A stretch of DNA of 64,000 nt from contig PHBZ01000013.1 of assembly GCA_002840755.1 (NCBI GenBank), positions 62,001 to 126,000 of the forward strand. The letters run 5' to 3'. The notes under the pieces were generated by a model. The model worked only from the letters and a program-made list of their open reading frames with translations, was not told where the DNA came from and did no database searches. Origin of the DNA: Chloroflexi bacterium HGW-Chloroflexi-10. GTDB lineage: Bacteria > Chloroflexota > Anaerolineae > Anaerolineales > Anaerolineaceae. This document shows positions 16,440-25,017 of this stretch, in pieces. The translations under genes and the position numbers were made by a program. Position 1 is the stretch's first letter, and every line of letters begins with the position of its first letter.

Positions 16440-17132
16440 ATGGTAAAACGAAACACAACCAACCGCGAAACCCGCATTCTAGACGCAGCCGCCGGCTTGA
16501 TTGCCCATTATGGTTACGATAAAACCACCATCAGCGAAATTGCCCGGGAAGCCGGGGTCGCCAAAGGTGCCATCTACCTGCACTGGCCCACCAAAGAAGA
16601 ATTATTTGATGCACTCATCACCCGTGAGATGCAGCATTTGATGCAGGATCTGCTCAGCAGGGTGGAAAGAGACTCACAAGGCGGATCTTTACCGCATATG
16701 TACCGTCATGCCCTATTTGCCATGCAAAGCAATCCATTGATATGCGCACTCTATACCCAAGACAGCCGGATTCTGGGTACCTATATGCACCAGCAAAACC
16801 CACGCCGTTACTTGGAGCGTTTTTGGTTTGGACGCTCCTTTGTAGAATATATGCAGGCTTCCGGTTTAATTAGAAAGGAAATCGATCCGCAAGGTCTGGC
16901 GTACGTGCTCAGCATCATCGCCTATGGCTTTACCAGCATCGCCGGCATCATCCCACCAGACCAGGCGCCGCCCATGGAAATAATCGCCGACACATTGGAT
17001 GCTTTTCTGATACATGGAGTCGCAGTCGAGAACGGCGACACCGAAAATGGTAAACAGATTTTACGTCAGTCTGTTGAATTTATTAACCAACAATACGAAA
17101 AATCAAATTCAGAAGAAAGCGTAACAAAATGA
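16440..17132 (+). CDS. TetR family repressor
   Basis: 230 residues. The N-terminal helix-turn-helix reads TRILDAAAGLIAHYGYDKTT, then SEIAREAGVAKGAIYLHW and the KEELFDAL helix; the C-terminal helical domain binds an unknown ligand. It overlaps the hydrolase gene by four bases (ATGA), so the two are made together. The nested palindromes over its own promoter make autorepression likely, with the hydrolase's substrate or product as a candidate inducer. Confidence 0.95.
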   Translation: MVKRNTTNRETRILDAAAGLIAHYGYDKTTISEIAREAGVAKGAIYLHWPTKEELFDALITREMQHLMQDLLSRVERDSQGGSLPHMYRHALFAMQSNPLICALYTQDSRILGTYMHQQNPRRYLERFWFGRSFVEYMQASGLIRKEIDPQGLAYVLSIIAYGFTSIAGIIPPDQAPPMEIIADTLDAFLIHGVAVENGDTENGKQILRQSVEFINQQYEKSNSEESVTK

Positions 17133-17989
17133 CTCTACAGGAACAATTTATTCAGGTCAATGGTTATAAAACTCATTATTTTTCCAATGAAGGCAGCGGG
17201 CCAACCCTGCTTTTCCTGCACGGTGCCGGAATCGATTCCGGCAGCCTGTCCTGGAGGCCCTTTTTGGAGATCCTGGCTGAGAAAAACTACCGTATCATCG
17301 CTCCCGACCTTCCCGGTTATGGTGACAGTGAACGGCCCGATATTGCATTTAATACGAATTTCTTCATCCGGTTTGTTGGCTCATTGCTAGACACATTGAA
17401 ACTGGAAAAAGTGACACTGATCGGGCTTTCCATGGGAGGCGCCATATCCCTGGGCACAGCGCTAAGCTGGCCGCAGCGGGTGGAACGACTTGTCTTAGTC
17501 GGCAGCTATGGCATCCAACGCAAAGTTAGCGCGCATTTTCTCAGTTGGCTGATGGTCAAAACCCCGGGTATCCTGGAAGGTACTTGGATCCTCACACGCA
17601 AGAGTCGCAAAATGGCCGAATGGTCAATGGTAAACGTCTTCCACAATCCTAAGACAATGGATCCAAAACTGATGGATGAAATCTGCCTGGAAATTGGTAA
17701 ACCCTTTCCGGGTCGCACCTTCACCCGTCACCAGCGTGATGATATGCTTTGGAACGGGCTGCGCACAAATTATCTTTCCCAACTGGAAAAAATCCAAATA
17801 CCAACCTTGTTATTCCATGGCCGTTACGATGCTGGTGTACCAGTGGCTTGTGCCATAGAAGCACACCAGCTAATCAAAGGCTCTCAACTGTACATTAGCG
17901 AAGATGCCGGGCACTGGGCGCAGCGCGAAAAACCGGAAGAATTTATGCAGGTACTCACCCAATTCCTTGAACAAACCGGTCCGCGTTGA
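17129..17989 (+). CDS. Alpha/beta hydrolase
   Basis: 286 residues. The fold shows the oxyanion HGAG segment near residue 32, the nucleophile elbow GLSMGG near 103, the acid in HGRYDAGVP and the His in EDAGHWAQREKP, the usual Ser-Asp-His triad. It resembles the group of C-C hydrolases and esterases related to meta-cleavage pathway enzymes. No other pathway genes are nearby, so the substrate is unknown. It is controlled with the TetR gene. Confidence 0.92.
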   Translation: MTLQEQFIQVNGYKTHYFSNEGSGPTLLFLHGAGIDSGSLSWRPFLEILAEKNYRIIAPDLPGYGDSERPDIAFNTNFFIRFVGSLLDTLKLEKVTLIGLSMGGAISLGTALSWPQRVERLVLVGSYGIQRKVSAHFLSWLMVKTPGILEGTWILTRKSRKMAEWSMVNVFHNPKTMDPKLMDEICLEIGKPFPGRTFTRHQRDDMLWNGLRTNYLSQLEKIQIPTLLFHGRYDAGVPVACAIEAHQLIKGSQLYISEDAGHWAQREKPEEFMQVLTQFLEQTGPR

Positions 17990-18048
17990 ATATTATCAGT
18001 ATCAGGTCTTTAAAGAAGTACTGATCATCCACGATAGCGGTCTTACAC

Positions 18049-18092
18049 AATTACCGGATTTATCTGCCTGGTAGATGATCCGGTAATTTTTT
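18049..18092 (+). terminator. Intrinsic terminator after the hydrolase gene
   Basis: AATTACCGGAT (18049-18059) pairs with ATCCGGTAATT (18078-18088), then TTTT. Confidence 0.85.
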
Positions 18093-18100
18093 CATTTCCC

Positions 18101-18155
18101 TTGACACAAATTATTTTTAATGTTATTAATTACATATGTTATTGGTAACATATGT
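18101..18155 (+). promoter_or_regulatory. Promoter with a perfect 24-bp palindromic operator before the EF-Ts gene
   Basis: TTGACA (18101-18106), 17 bases, TATTAA (18124-18129). Immediately after lies ACATATGTTA (18132-18141), TTGG, TAACATATGT (18146-18155), a perfect inverted repeat across the start of transcription. The palindrome GTTTGCAAAC (18154-18163) overlaps its end. Confidence 0.75.
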
Positions 18156-18247
18156 TTGCAAACACTTATTCTGCGAAATTTTTCTGGTAACAGCCCGGTT
18201 AAACTGTTTCACGGAAATAATCAATTAAGTAAAGAATTGAGAACGTT

Positions 18248-18856
18248 ATGACAACAATGATTGAAATGATTAAAAATCTTCGTCAGGAGACCAACGCCGG
18301 TATACTCGACTGCCGCCAGGCGCTGGAACAAAGCAATGCCAGTTACGCAACTGCGTTAAGTATTCTGCGAGAAAAAGCCATCCAAAAAACAAACGAACAA
18401 TCCCAGCGTGAATCCTCACAAGGGGTAATTGAATTGTATTCCCATGGCAATGGGCGTATTGGGGTAATGGTAGAAGTGAACTGCGAGACAGATTTTACGG
18501 CGCTCACAACCATTTTCCGCGACCTTGCGCATGAAATTGCGCTTCAAATCGCAGCAGCCGCCCCGCGTTGGGTAAAGGAAACAGATATTACCCAGGAAAT
18601 ACTGCAGCAGGAAACAGAAAAAGCCGCCGGCAAAGCCCGCGCGGAAGGGAAACCGGAATCATTGATTCCACGAATCACATCCGGGTACCTGAAAAAATTT
18701 ATGGATCAAAAAGTACTTTTACGCCAGGTGTCCATTCGCAATGAATCACTCACAATACAGCAAATGATCGCTCAGGTCTCGGCCAGTGTAAATGAAAACA
18801 TCAGCGTCAGGCGTTTTGAGCGTTGGGAACTGTTTAATAATCAAGACAACGATTAA
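18248..18856 (+). CDS. tsf: Divergent, orphan elongation factor Ts
   Basis: 202 residues, the short EF-Ts form. The N-terminal LRQETNAGILDCRQAL resembles the usual LRERTGAGMMDCKKAL; CETDF is kept but the following Val is Thr. It has one core domain and the C-terminal LLRQVSIRNESLTIQQMI segment. EF-Ts exchanges GDP for GTP on EF-Tu. tsf normally follows rpsB; here it stands alone behind its own palindromic operator, so it is probably a second copy, perhaps used under a particular condition, or the sole copy moved elsewhere. Whether an rpsB-tsf pair exists cannot be seen in this window. Confidence 0.88.
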   Translation: MTTMIEMIKNLRQETNAGILDCRQALEQSNASYATALSILREKAIQKTNEQSQRESSQGVIELYSHGNGRIGVMVEVNCETDFTALTTIFRDLAHEIALQIAAAAPRWVKETDITQEILQQETEKAAGKARAEGKPESLIPRITSGYLKKFMDQKVLLRQVSIRNESLTIQQMIAQVSASVNENISVRRFERWELFNNQDND

Positions 18857-18860
18857 GTTC

Positions 18861-18894
18861 AAAAAACTGTCCTGTTTAAACAGGACAGTTTTTT
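18861..18894 (+). terminator. Terminator after the EF-Ts gene
   Basis: A perfect 34-base palindrome centred on GTTTAAAC, with the core CTGTCCTGTTT / AAACAGGACAG, six A before and six T after. It works in both directions. Confidence 0.9.
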
Positions 18895-18999
18895 AATCAG
18901 TCATGCGTAAGTTACATTGCTGCTGCTCACCACAATAACCTTATATCCTGTGTTTCCCGGGAAGGTCAGCCTGTCTATAATTTCCAAAAGGATACTTTC

Positions 19000-19539
19000 A
19001 TGACTCGTTATGTTGCTTTTTTACACGCCATCAATGTTGGCGGACATGTGGTTAAGATGGAAGTTTTACGCGGGCATTTTGCGGATATGGGATTGACCGG
19101 CATCAATACCTATATCCAATCCGGCAATGTCATTTTTGAAACGGATGATAACCGCACAGAAGTGTTGGAAACGCAAATCGCAGCCCATCTGGAACAGGTG
19201 CTTGGTTATGACGTGCCAGCTTTTGTACGCACCGGTGCGGAACTGAAAGCCCTGGCGGCGCTGCAGCCTTTTGCGCGTATCCCCGCTGAAAATAAAGATA
19301 CGCTCTATATAGCCTTTTTGCATAATGAGCCGGACTCCGCAAAACAGGCAGCCTTACTGGCCTATACTTCCCAAACAGATGCCTTGCACTTTTACGGCAA
19401 ACACCTTTTCTGGCGTTATCACCGCAGCTATGGCGAGAGTGCCATCACCAACATGCGTATTGAACGGGTACTCAAAGCCCATTCCACCATACGTAATATT
19501 AATACGATCAACACAGTAATTAATAAATACTTTTCCTGA
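19000..19539 (+). CDS. DUF1697 family protein
   Basis: 179 residues. The start RYVAFLHAINVGGH, then LTGINTYIQSGNVIFET and NMRIERVLK near the end are typical of DUF1697, a widespread small family of unknown role. TATAAT at 18976-18981 and AAAGGA before the ATG make it a well-supported single gene. No signal peptide or membrane segment is present. Confidence 0.9.
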   Translation: MTRYVAFLHAINVGGHVVKMEVLRGHFADMGLTGINTYIQSGNVIFETDDNRTEVLETQIAAHLEQVLGYDVPAFVRTGAELKALAALQPFARIPAENKDTLYIAFLHNEPDSAKQAALLAYTSQTDALHFYGKHLFWRYHRSYGESAITNMRIERVLKAHSTIRNINTINTVINKYFS

Positions 19540-19619
19540 TATTCTACCTGATCTCATCTGTGCTACAATCTCACTATTACAGTACCGTTATCAAAATCCC
19601 AATTCATTTTTAGAATACT

Positions 19620-21491
19620 ATGAAAAAAATTATCCGCCTTGTAATTTTTTGTTTAATCTTCAGCACAATATTATCCGCGCGGCCTGTTGCAGCACAAGCC
19701 CAATCGGATGACCCTCTCTGGCTGTCGGCTGAAGCCGGCGATAAATCCGCTGAAGTCCAGGTGACCACCCGCAGCATAGACGCGCAAACCTTGGAAGTTC
19801 ACATCACCTTTCCCGGCGTGTGGGCCGAAACCGCCAAAACGGAACATGGGATGTTTACCCGGCTATTTCTCACCGACTATGGCCAAAACCAGGAAGCCGG
19901 ACAACCCAACCTGCCTGTTTACAGTTCGCAAATACAGATTCCCACGGATTCCAATGTGCGCCTGGAAGTCGTGCAAGTCCAATCCCGCAGTTTAAAACTG
20001 GCGGACAATAATCTGCCGGATAGTGTGTTCCCGGTGCAGTTGCCCGCTCCCAAATCAGGACCACAGCCGCCCTGGATCGCCCCCGACCCGAAAACCTACC
20101 AGATCAGCCTGGCATACCCTGCGCAGCCTGCTCAACTGGGTGAAACCTACCAGATGCGCGGCTACCACCTGCAGCCGCTGCAAATCTGGCCGGTGCGCTA
20201 TACCCCGGCCTCAGGGCAGCTCGAATTGCTCCAAACCCTCACCCTGCGCTTAAGTTGGCCAAAGATCAGCGCGGACCGCGGCAGTACACGGCTCTACGAC
20301 CCGGCCTTTGCCGCGCTGGTGACCGGTCAGGTGCTCAACCCGACACAGCAAAGCAGTACTCTAAACGCTGTGCCATCTTCGGCCAGTGGCTATCTGATCA
20401 TCACCCCCGATGATGCTTTTGCCGCTGCCTTGACACCATTGGTAAGTCTGAAACAAAGCGAGGGTTACGAAGTCACGCTTGCCACTTTTACCCATATAGG
20501 CGGGTCCACCACCACTGCCATCAAATCCTACGTGGAAAACGCCTACGACACCTGGTCCACGCCGCCTGCCTACCTGCTGTTGGTCGGAGATTCCAACCTG
20601 ATCCCGGCCTGGCCCGCCTCGAAAATGCGCTCCGGGAAACTGACCGATCTGTATTACGCCACCATGAACGGCGCAGGCGATTATGTCCCCGATATCTTAT
20701 ATGGCCGCCTGCCCGGCAGAACGGCGCAGCAGATAACAGACATGGTCAATAAAATCAGTGCATATGCCGCTTTCAATGGTACCGAAAGCTGGCAAAAGAA
20801 AGCCGCCTTTATCGCCACCTGCGATGATGTCTACTATCCTATAGCTGAGGGTACGCACAATGATATTATTTCGACCTATGCGCTACCGCTCGGCTATACC
20901 GGTATCTTTCCCAATAATTTGCAGGCCGGTGGCGACCAGTTGTACTGCATCTCCGCGTCCGCAACTGGAACAAATGTAATCAATGCCATCAATGACCAAC
21001 GCGCCCTGATCACCTTCTCCGGACACGGAGGAGTCACTGGCTGGGCCGGCCCTAGTGTTTACCAATCCAATGTGCGCAACCTGAATAACAATTCGGTTTT
21101 CCCATTTGTCGCCTCCTTTGCCTGTGAGACCAGTGATTTTGCCAACATCTCCATCACCGAAACCTTCGGTGAAACCTGGGTCTTGCAGCCCCAGAAAGGT
21201 GCCATTGCCTACCTGGGTTCCGCCGACTACAGCTATTGGGATCAGGATGACCGTCTGGAACGCGCCCTCTACGATTCCCTCATGGCAGCCCCGTATGCTC
21301 CTCCCAGTCTGGGTGCGGCTGTTTTTGATGGGTTGACCTCCGTACAGGCCTGGTTTTCAGGTAGTGCGCAATATTACTGGGAAACCTACTCCATTCTGGG
21401 CGACCCAACCACCCGCATCTGGCTCGGGCCGCGCACCACTCCTCCCCCAACGGAATATTTCTACTATTACCTGCCCCTGGTGAGTCGCTAG
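19620..21491 (+). CDS. Secreted C25 (gingipain-type) cysteine protease with C-terminal LPLVSR
   Basis: 623 residues. A signal peptide covers about 1-25. Residues 50-160 resemble the C25 propeptide (LPVYSSQIQIP). The catalytic domain (about 255-600) contains YLLLVGDSNLIPAW, DILYGRLPGR, the catalytic His in TFSGHGGV and the catalytic Cys in FACETSDF. Gingipain relatives are secreted endopeptidases. The protein ends in Pro/Thr followed by YFYYYLPLVSR, the same type of tail as four other exported proteins in this window, which suggests a shared sorting or anchoring signal. No large adhesin domains follow. It is followed by a CPBP protease gene. Confidence 0.9.
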   Translation: MKKIIRLVIFCLIFSTILSARPVAAQAQSDDPLWLSAEAGDKSAEVQVTTRSIDAQTLEVHITFPGVWAETAKTEHGMFTRLFLTDYGQNQEAGQPNLPVYSSQIQIPTDSNVRLEVVQVQSRSLKLADNNLPDSVFPVQLPAPKSGPQPPWIAPDPKTYQISLAYPAQPAQLGETYQMRGYHLQPLQIWPVRYTPASGQLELLQTLTLRLSWPKISADRGSTRLYDPAFAALVTGQVLNPTQQSSTLNAVPSSASGYLIITPDDAFAAALTPLVSLKQSEGYEVTLATFTHIGGSTTTAIKSYVENAYDTWSTPPAYLLLVGDSNLIPAWPASKMRSGKLTDLYYATMNGAGDYVPDILYGRLPGRTAQQITDMVNKISAYAAFNGTESWQKKAAFIATCDDVYYPIAEGTHNDIISTYALPLGYTGIFPNNLQAGGDQLYCISASATGTNVINAINDQRALITFSGHGGVTGWAGPSVYQSNVRNLNNNSVFPFVASFACETSDFANISITETFGETWVLQPQKGAIAYLGSADYSYWDQDDRLERALYDSLMAAPYAPPSLGAAVFDGLTSVQAWFSGSAQYYWETYSILGDPTTRIWLGPRTTPPPTEYFYYYLPLVSR

Positions 21492-21590
21492 CCTTCCTGT
21501 AAGAACCTTATTACTCACCGATTCCGGGCGCTTTATCGGATCAGATTACCGATGAATGCAGCAAATTCCACCTCCTTTATTACCAGGTCC

Positions 21591-21613
21591 GGTATGTTAC
21601 AATTCAACATACC
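21591..21613. promoter_or_regulatory. Inverted repeat before the CPBP protease gene
   Basis: GGTATGTT (21591-21598) and AACATACC (21606-21613) form a perfect 8-bp inverted repeat with a 7-base spacer. TACAAT (21598-21603) within it could be a -10 element, so this may be an operator over a promoter. Confidence 0.4.
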
Positions 21614-21683
21614 CGATGACCAGATTGCGGTGGGGACCCAAAATGGTGGTTGGCTCAACACAAGCTGAAGGGCGCTGCCTAAT

Positions 21684-23240
21684 ATGAAAACACTGTCCAT
21701 TAAACAAGTTAACCGGCTCTATCTGGTCACTATGCTATTGGTCCTGACCCTGGGGTCTTTAATGCAGTACCTCTCGTTTACATGGGGTCTGATTGGGACC
21801 GAAGTCTTGCTGATTATGTTGCCAGCCATCTGGTTTTTACGCCGCCAGCAAATCGATATACCCTCCAGCATTGGCATCCGCAGAACTCGCGGTTCTATCT
21901 TGCTGGTCTCGCTCATGCTGGGTGGCGGCGCCTGGCTGGTGGGCAGCCAGATTGAATTGATGATGGTCGGCCTCACCGGCTATACCACCCCAACGCCAGC
22001 GGGGATTATTCCCACCAATTTTTTTCAGGCAGCGCTCATTTTTATTGGCCTGGCTGTAGCCGCCCCGGTTTGTGAAGAAATCCTCTTTCGGGGCGTCATT
22101 CAAAACACGTACCAGGCTGAGAAAAGCGCCGCGGTCGCCATTACGATCGCCAGCCTGATGTTTGTTTTTTACCACATGCGCTTGCAGGGCCTCCCTGCAT
22201 TGCTGCCAGTCGCTTTTATTCTTGGTTATGTCTATTGGCGCACCCGTTCCCTCTATGCCAGTATGGCTGTTCATTTTGCCAACAATTTCTTTCCCGTTAT
22301 CCTGCTCGTCCAGGCCGGTTTATTTCCGGAAATGCAATTACCCTTCCCGTCCCTGCCTGCTGCGGCCTTTGGCTTGCTGCTCATACCGGCTGGCCTGGTT
22401 TTGCTCAACCGTCTGACAAGAACTCCTATCGATGAACCAGCTGGTCAACCAACTCCCGAACCCAAGAAGCTGCGCTACTGGCCTCTGGTAGCCGCCTTTG
22501 GTTTGTATACCATCATGGCCATTGTGGAAGTGGGCAATGCAGCCGCCCTGGCCAAACTGACATGGAACCCGCAGCAGCTTCCCACCCAAACAGCCTGGAC
22601 CTATGAAATGCGTCACAAAGGCGGTGAGCTGGTCGGAGAAGCTGAATGCGGTATCATCACCACAGCCGAGGCCTACCGGCTCGCCTGTCAACGCAGCAAT
22701 GAAGCCTTTGAAATTCAGGTTGATAATTCTTTCTATTCTTCATTAGCCGGCAGCACTGAATTAACCGCGGAATGGTCAAAAGAAAACCTGAACCTGATCC
22801 ACCTGGAACAAACCAACACCGCAGAACAAAACTTCTCTTCCCTCTGGCAAATCGAGCCGCACGGCCAACAACTGAAAACTAGTCTGCAAAACAATCATCT
22901 GCCGTCAATGGAATTGCAATTCGCGGCCGATGCGCTGGTGGAAGAGGAATGGGCCTGGCGTGCCATGGCCTTACCCTTTGCCAATGAAAAATTCTGGGTC
23001 GTCCAATATCTTAACCCACTCACCTGGCGTGAAAAAACCAAAGACAGCGGCCCGGTCGTGGAAACCAGTTTTATTCGCATCACTGGTCCTGAAAGCGTAG
23101 CTGTACCCGCCGGCACTTTCCAGACATGGAAGGTTCAGCTCGGGCTAAACCAGAGCGCCTGGTACCGTGTGGATGAACCTCATATCCTGTTGAAATACGC
23201 TTCCAATGTCTTTGATTATGAGTTGACAAAGGAAGAATAG
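21684..23240 (+). CDS. CPBP (CAAX-type) membrane protease with an extra C-terminal domain
   Basis: 518 residues. The first 270 residues hold about eight membrane segments and the CPBP motifs: EEILFRG (about 132-138), the His in FYHMR and the His in HFANNFF, which form the intramembrane metal site. A ninth membrane segment near 275-290 leads to a 220-residue exported domain ending VPAGTFQTWKVQLGLNQ, then AWYRVDEPHILLKYAS, which resembles DUF3108-type beta domains. The fusion is unusual. It follows the C25 protease by 192 bases and meets nadE tail to tail with three bases between. A role in maturing exported proteins is possible but unproved. Confidence 0.85.
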   Translation: MKTLSIKQVNRLYLVTMLLVLTLGSLMQYLSFTWGLIGTEVLLIMLPAIWFLRRQQIDIPSSIGIRRTRGSILLVSLMLGGGAWLVGSQIELMMVGLTGYTTPTPAGIIPTNFFQAALIFIGLAVAAPVCEEILFRGVIQNTYQAEKSAAVAITIASLMFVFYHMRLQGLPALLPVAFILGYVYWRTRSLYASMAVHFANNFFPVILLVQAGLFPEMQLPFPSLPAAAFGLLLIPAGLVLLNRLTRTPIDEPAGQPTPEPKKLRYWPLVAAFGLYTIMAIVEVGNAAALAKLTWNPQQLPTQTAWTYEMRHKGGELVGEAECGIITTAEAYRLACQRSNEAFEIQVDNSFYSSLAGSTELTAEWSKENLNLIHLEQTNTAEQNFSSLWQIEPHGQQLKTSLQNNHLPSMELQFAADALVEEEWAWRAMALPFANEKFWVVQYLNPLTWREKTKDSGPVVETSFIRITGPESVAVPAGTFQTWKVQLGLNQSAWYRVDEPHILLKYASNVFDYELTKEE

Positions 23241-23243
23241 GAA

Positions 23244-24068
23244 TCAGGTGCCCCAATCGCGTAAATACAAAAAATCGTATCCCACCGTGCGGTTTCCTAA
23301 TTTGCAAACCGGCGGCGCCACGCGTTTAAACTGGTTACGTTGAATGCGGCGTACCACGGCTTTTACAAAATTTTCCTCAAAGCCGGCTTCCACACATTCT
23401 TGCGGCATGTAGCGTTCATCCACCAACAAATACAACAAGCGGTCCACCTCGGCGTAAGTGAAACCCAGTTCATTCTCATCGGTCTGCCCGGCCCACAAAT
23501 CCGCTGAAGGTGGTTTTTCAATCACTTCCAATGGCACACCCAAATCATGCGACAACTGCCGTACCTGGGTTTTATACAGGTCACCCAGTGGATTGAGCGC
23601 ACAGGCCGAATCGCCAAACAGGGTGGAATAACCCAGTAAAATCTCAGTCTTATTGCTGGTGCCAACCACCAGGCCATTAAAGGCTGCTGATTGGTCATAA
23701 AGCGCCAGCATGCGCGCGCGCGCCATGATATTGCCCTTACGCATATGATCCATCTCCGGAAAACGCGCAAACAGCGGTTCTACCATATCCGTAATCGGGA
23801 TGGTCAAGCTCTGCACTCCGCTGACATCGATCACACGCTGGGCATCATCGAGAGAATCCTGGGAAGAAGAGCGGTACGGCATGCGCACGGCCAGTACATT
23901 TTCCGGTCCCAATGCCCTGGCCGCCAGAACACAGGAAAGCGCCGAGTCAATTCCGCCGGAGAGGCCCAGCACGGCGCGTTGAAAACCCACACGGGTAATC
24001 TCGCTATGGATAAAACCGGTCAGAATTTTGGTGGCCAGTTCGGAATGAATAGTCAGGTCAATCTGCAT
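23244..24068 (-). CDS. nadE: NAD synthetase, synthetase subunit
   Basis: 274 residues. The ATP-pyrophosphatase P-loop is LSGGIDSAL (about 35-43); GTSNKTEILLGYSTLFGD and KPPSADLWAGQTDE are the conserved deamido-NAD and adenylation segments. It makes NAD from deamido-NAD, ATP and an ammonia source. It has no glutaminase domain of its own; the gene just upstream encodes it. AGGAG precedes the ATG. Confidence 0.95.
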   Translation of the reverse strand: MQIDLTIHSELATKILTGFIHSEITRVGFQRAVLGLSGGIDSALSCVLAARALGPENVLAVRMPYRSSSQDSLDDAQRVIDVSGVQSLTIPITDMVEPLFARFPEMDHMRKGNIMARARMLALYDQSAAFNGLVVGTSNKTEILLGYSTLFGDSACALNPLGDLYKTQVRQLSHDLGVPLEVIEKPPSADLWAGQTDENELGFTYAEVDRLLYLLVDERYMPQECVEAGFEENFVKAVVRRIQRNQFKRVAPPVCKLGNRTVGYDFLYLRDWGT

Positions 24069-24077
24069 ACTTGCTCC

Positions 24078-24947
24078 TTATCGCCCGTTTCCACGGCCAG
24101 CCTGGGATAAAATGCGGGTTAATTCGCGCTGCACCAACGCCGGGCGTTCATCACGCAGCAGCGGTAAGCGGGTACGGGTGCGATGCAGCTGGTTCAGATC
24201 AATCTCACAATACAACACGGTTTCCTCATGCTGCGCTGCACGTTCCAGAACATTACCATTCGGGTCATACACCATCGCGCCTCCCCAAAAATTGAGGCCG
24301 TCTTCGTAACCCACGCGGTTGGTGTGTGCCACAAAGGTAGTAAACAGGCTCGCATAGGCGCGGTTGATATGGTCCACCCAACGCGCCGAATCCAACTGAG
24401 CTTCAGCACTTAACCCACGCCCCGGTGAGGCCGAAGTAAAAATCATCAGGTCTGCGCCATCTTGCCACAACAAATACGGCAGAGAAGCATGCCAGAAATC
24501 CTCACAGATCAATAAACCCACCCGGCCAAAACGTGTATCAAAAGCGCGCACATTCTCTCCATACGCAAAAAAACGTCCTTCATCAAACAATCCGTAGGTT
24601 GGCAGATAAATTTTTTGGTGAACATGTGCCACCATACCATCTGAAAGATAAGCTCCCGCGATATAAAAGCGGTTGCGCTCATCTTCCTGAACAAAACCCA
24701 CCACCAGGTCTACTGCCCGGCTGGCTTCCAGCAACTGCGAGAAGATCGGGTCATCCGGCTGTGGACGGATCGCAACCGTCGGCACCAGATCCTGCAGTAC
24801 GTAACCGGTGAGCGATAATTCCGGAAAGACGATCAGGTCCGCGCCAGCCGCCTGCGCCTCCTGAATAATTTCCAGGTGTTTCTTCAGGTTAGCCGGTACA
24901 TCGCCCAGCACAGTGTTCATTTGCACCAAAGCCAGTTTACATTTCAT
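24078..24947 (-). CDS. Nitrilase-type glutaminase subunit of NAD synthetase
   Basis: 289 residues from ATG 24947 (AAGGTG upstream; the longer frame to 25016 lacks a start signal). The carbon-nitrogen hydrolase triad is visible: Glu43 in FPELSLTGY, Lys in HQKIYLPTYG, Cys in LLICEDFWHASLP. It ends nine bases before nadE. In most bacteria with glutamine-dependent NAD synthetase these two parts are fused in one chain of about 540-680 residues; here they are separate proteins that would need to associate for ammonia channelling. Confidence 0.88.
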   Translation of the reverse strand: MKCKLALVQMNTVLGDVPANLKKHLEIIQEAQAAGADLIVFPELSLTGYVLQDLVPTVAIRPQPDDPIFSQLLEASRAVDLVVGFVQEDERNRFYIAGAYLSDGMVAHVHQKIYLPTYGLFDEGRFFAYGENVRAFDTRFGRVGLLICEDFWHASLPYLLWQDGADLMIFTSASPGRGLSAEAQLDSARWVDHINRAYASLFTTFVAHTNRVGYEDGLNFWGGAMVYDPNGNVLERAAQHEETVLYCEIDLNQLHRTRTRLPLLRDERPALVQRELTRILSQAGRGNGR

Positions 24948-25017
24948 AGGCACCTTGCCTTTTCTATAAAAGGGTAAGAGAGTATTTAACCACACATCAG
25001 GGGACGTGTCACGCAAA

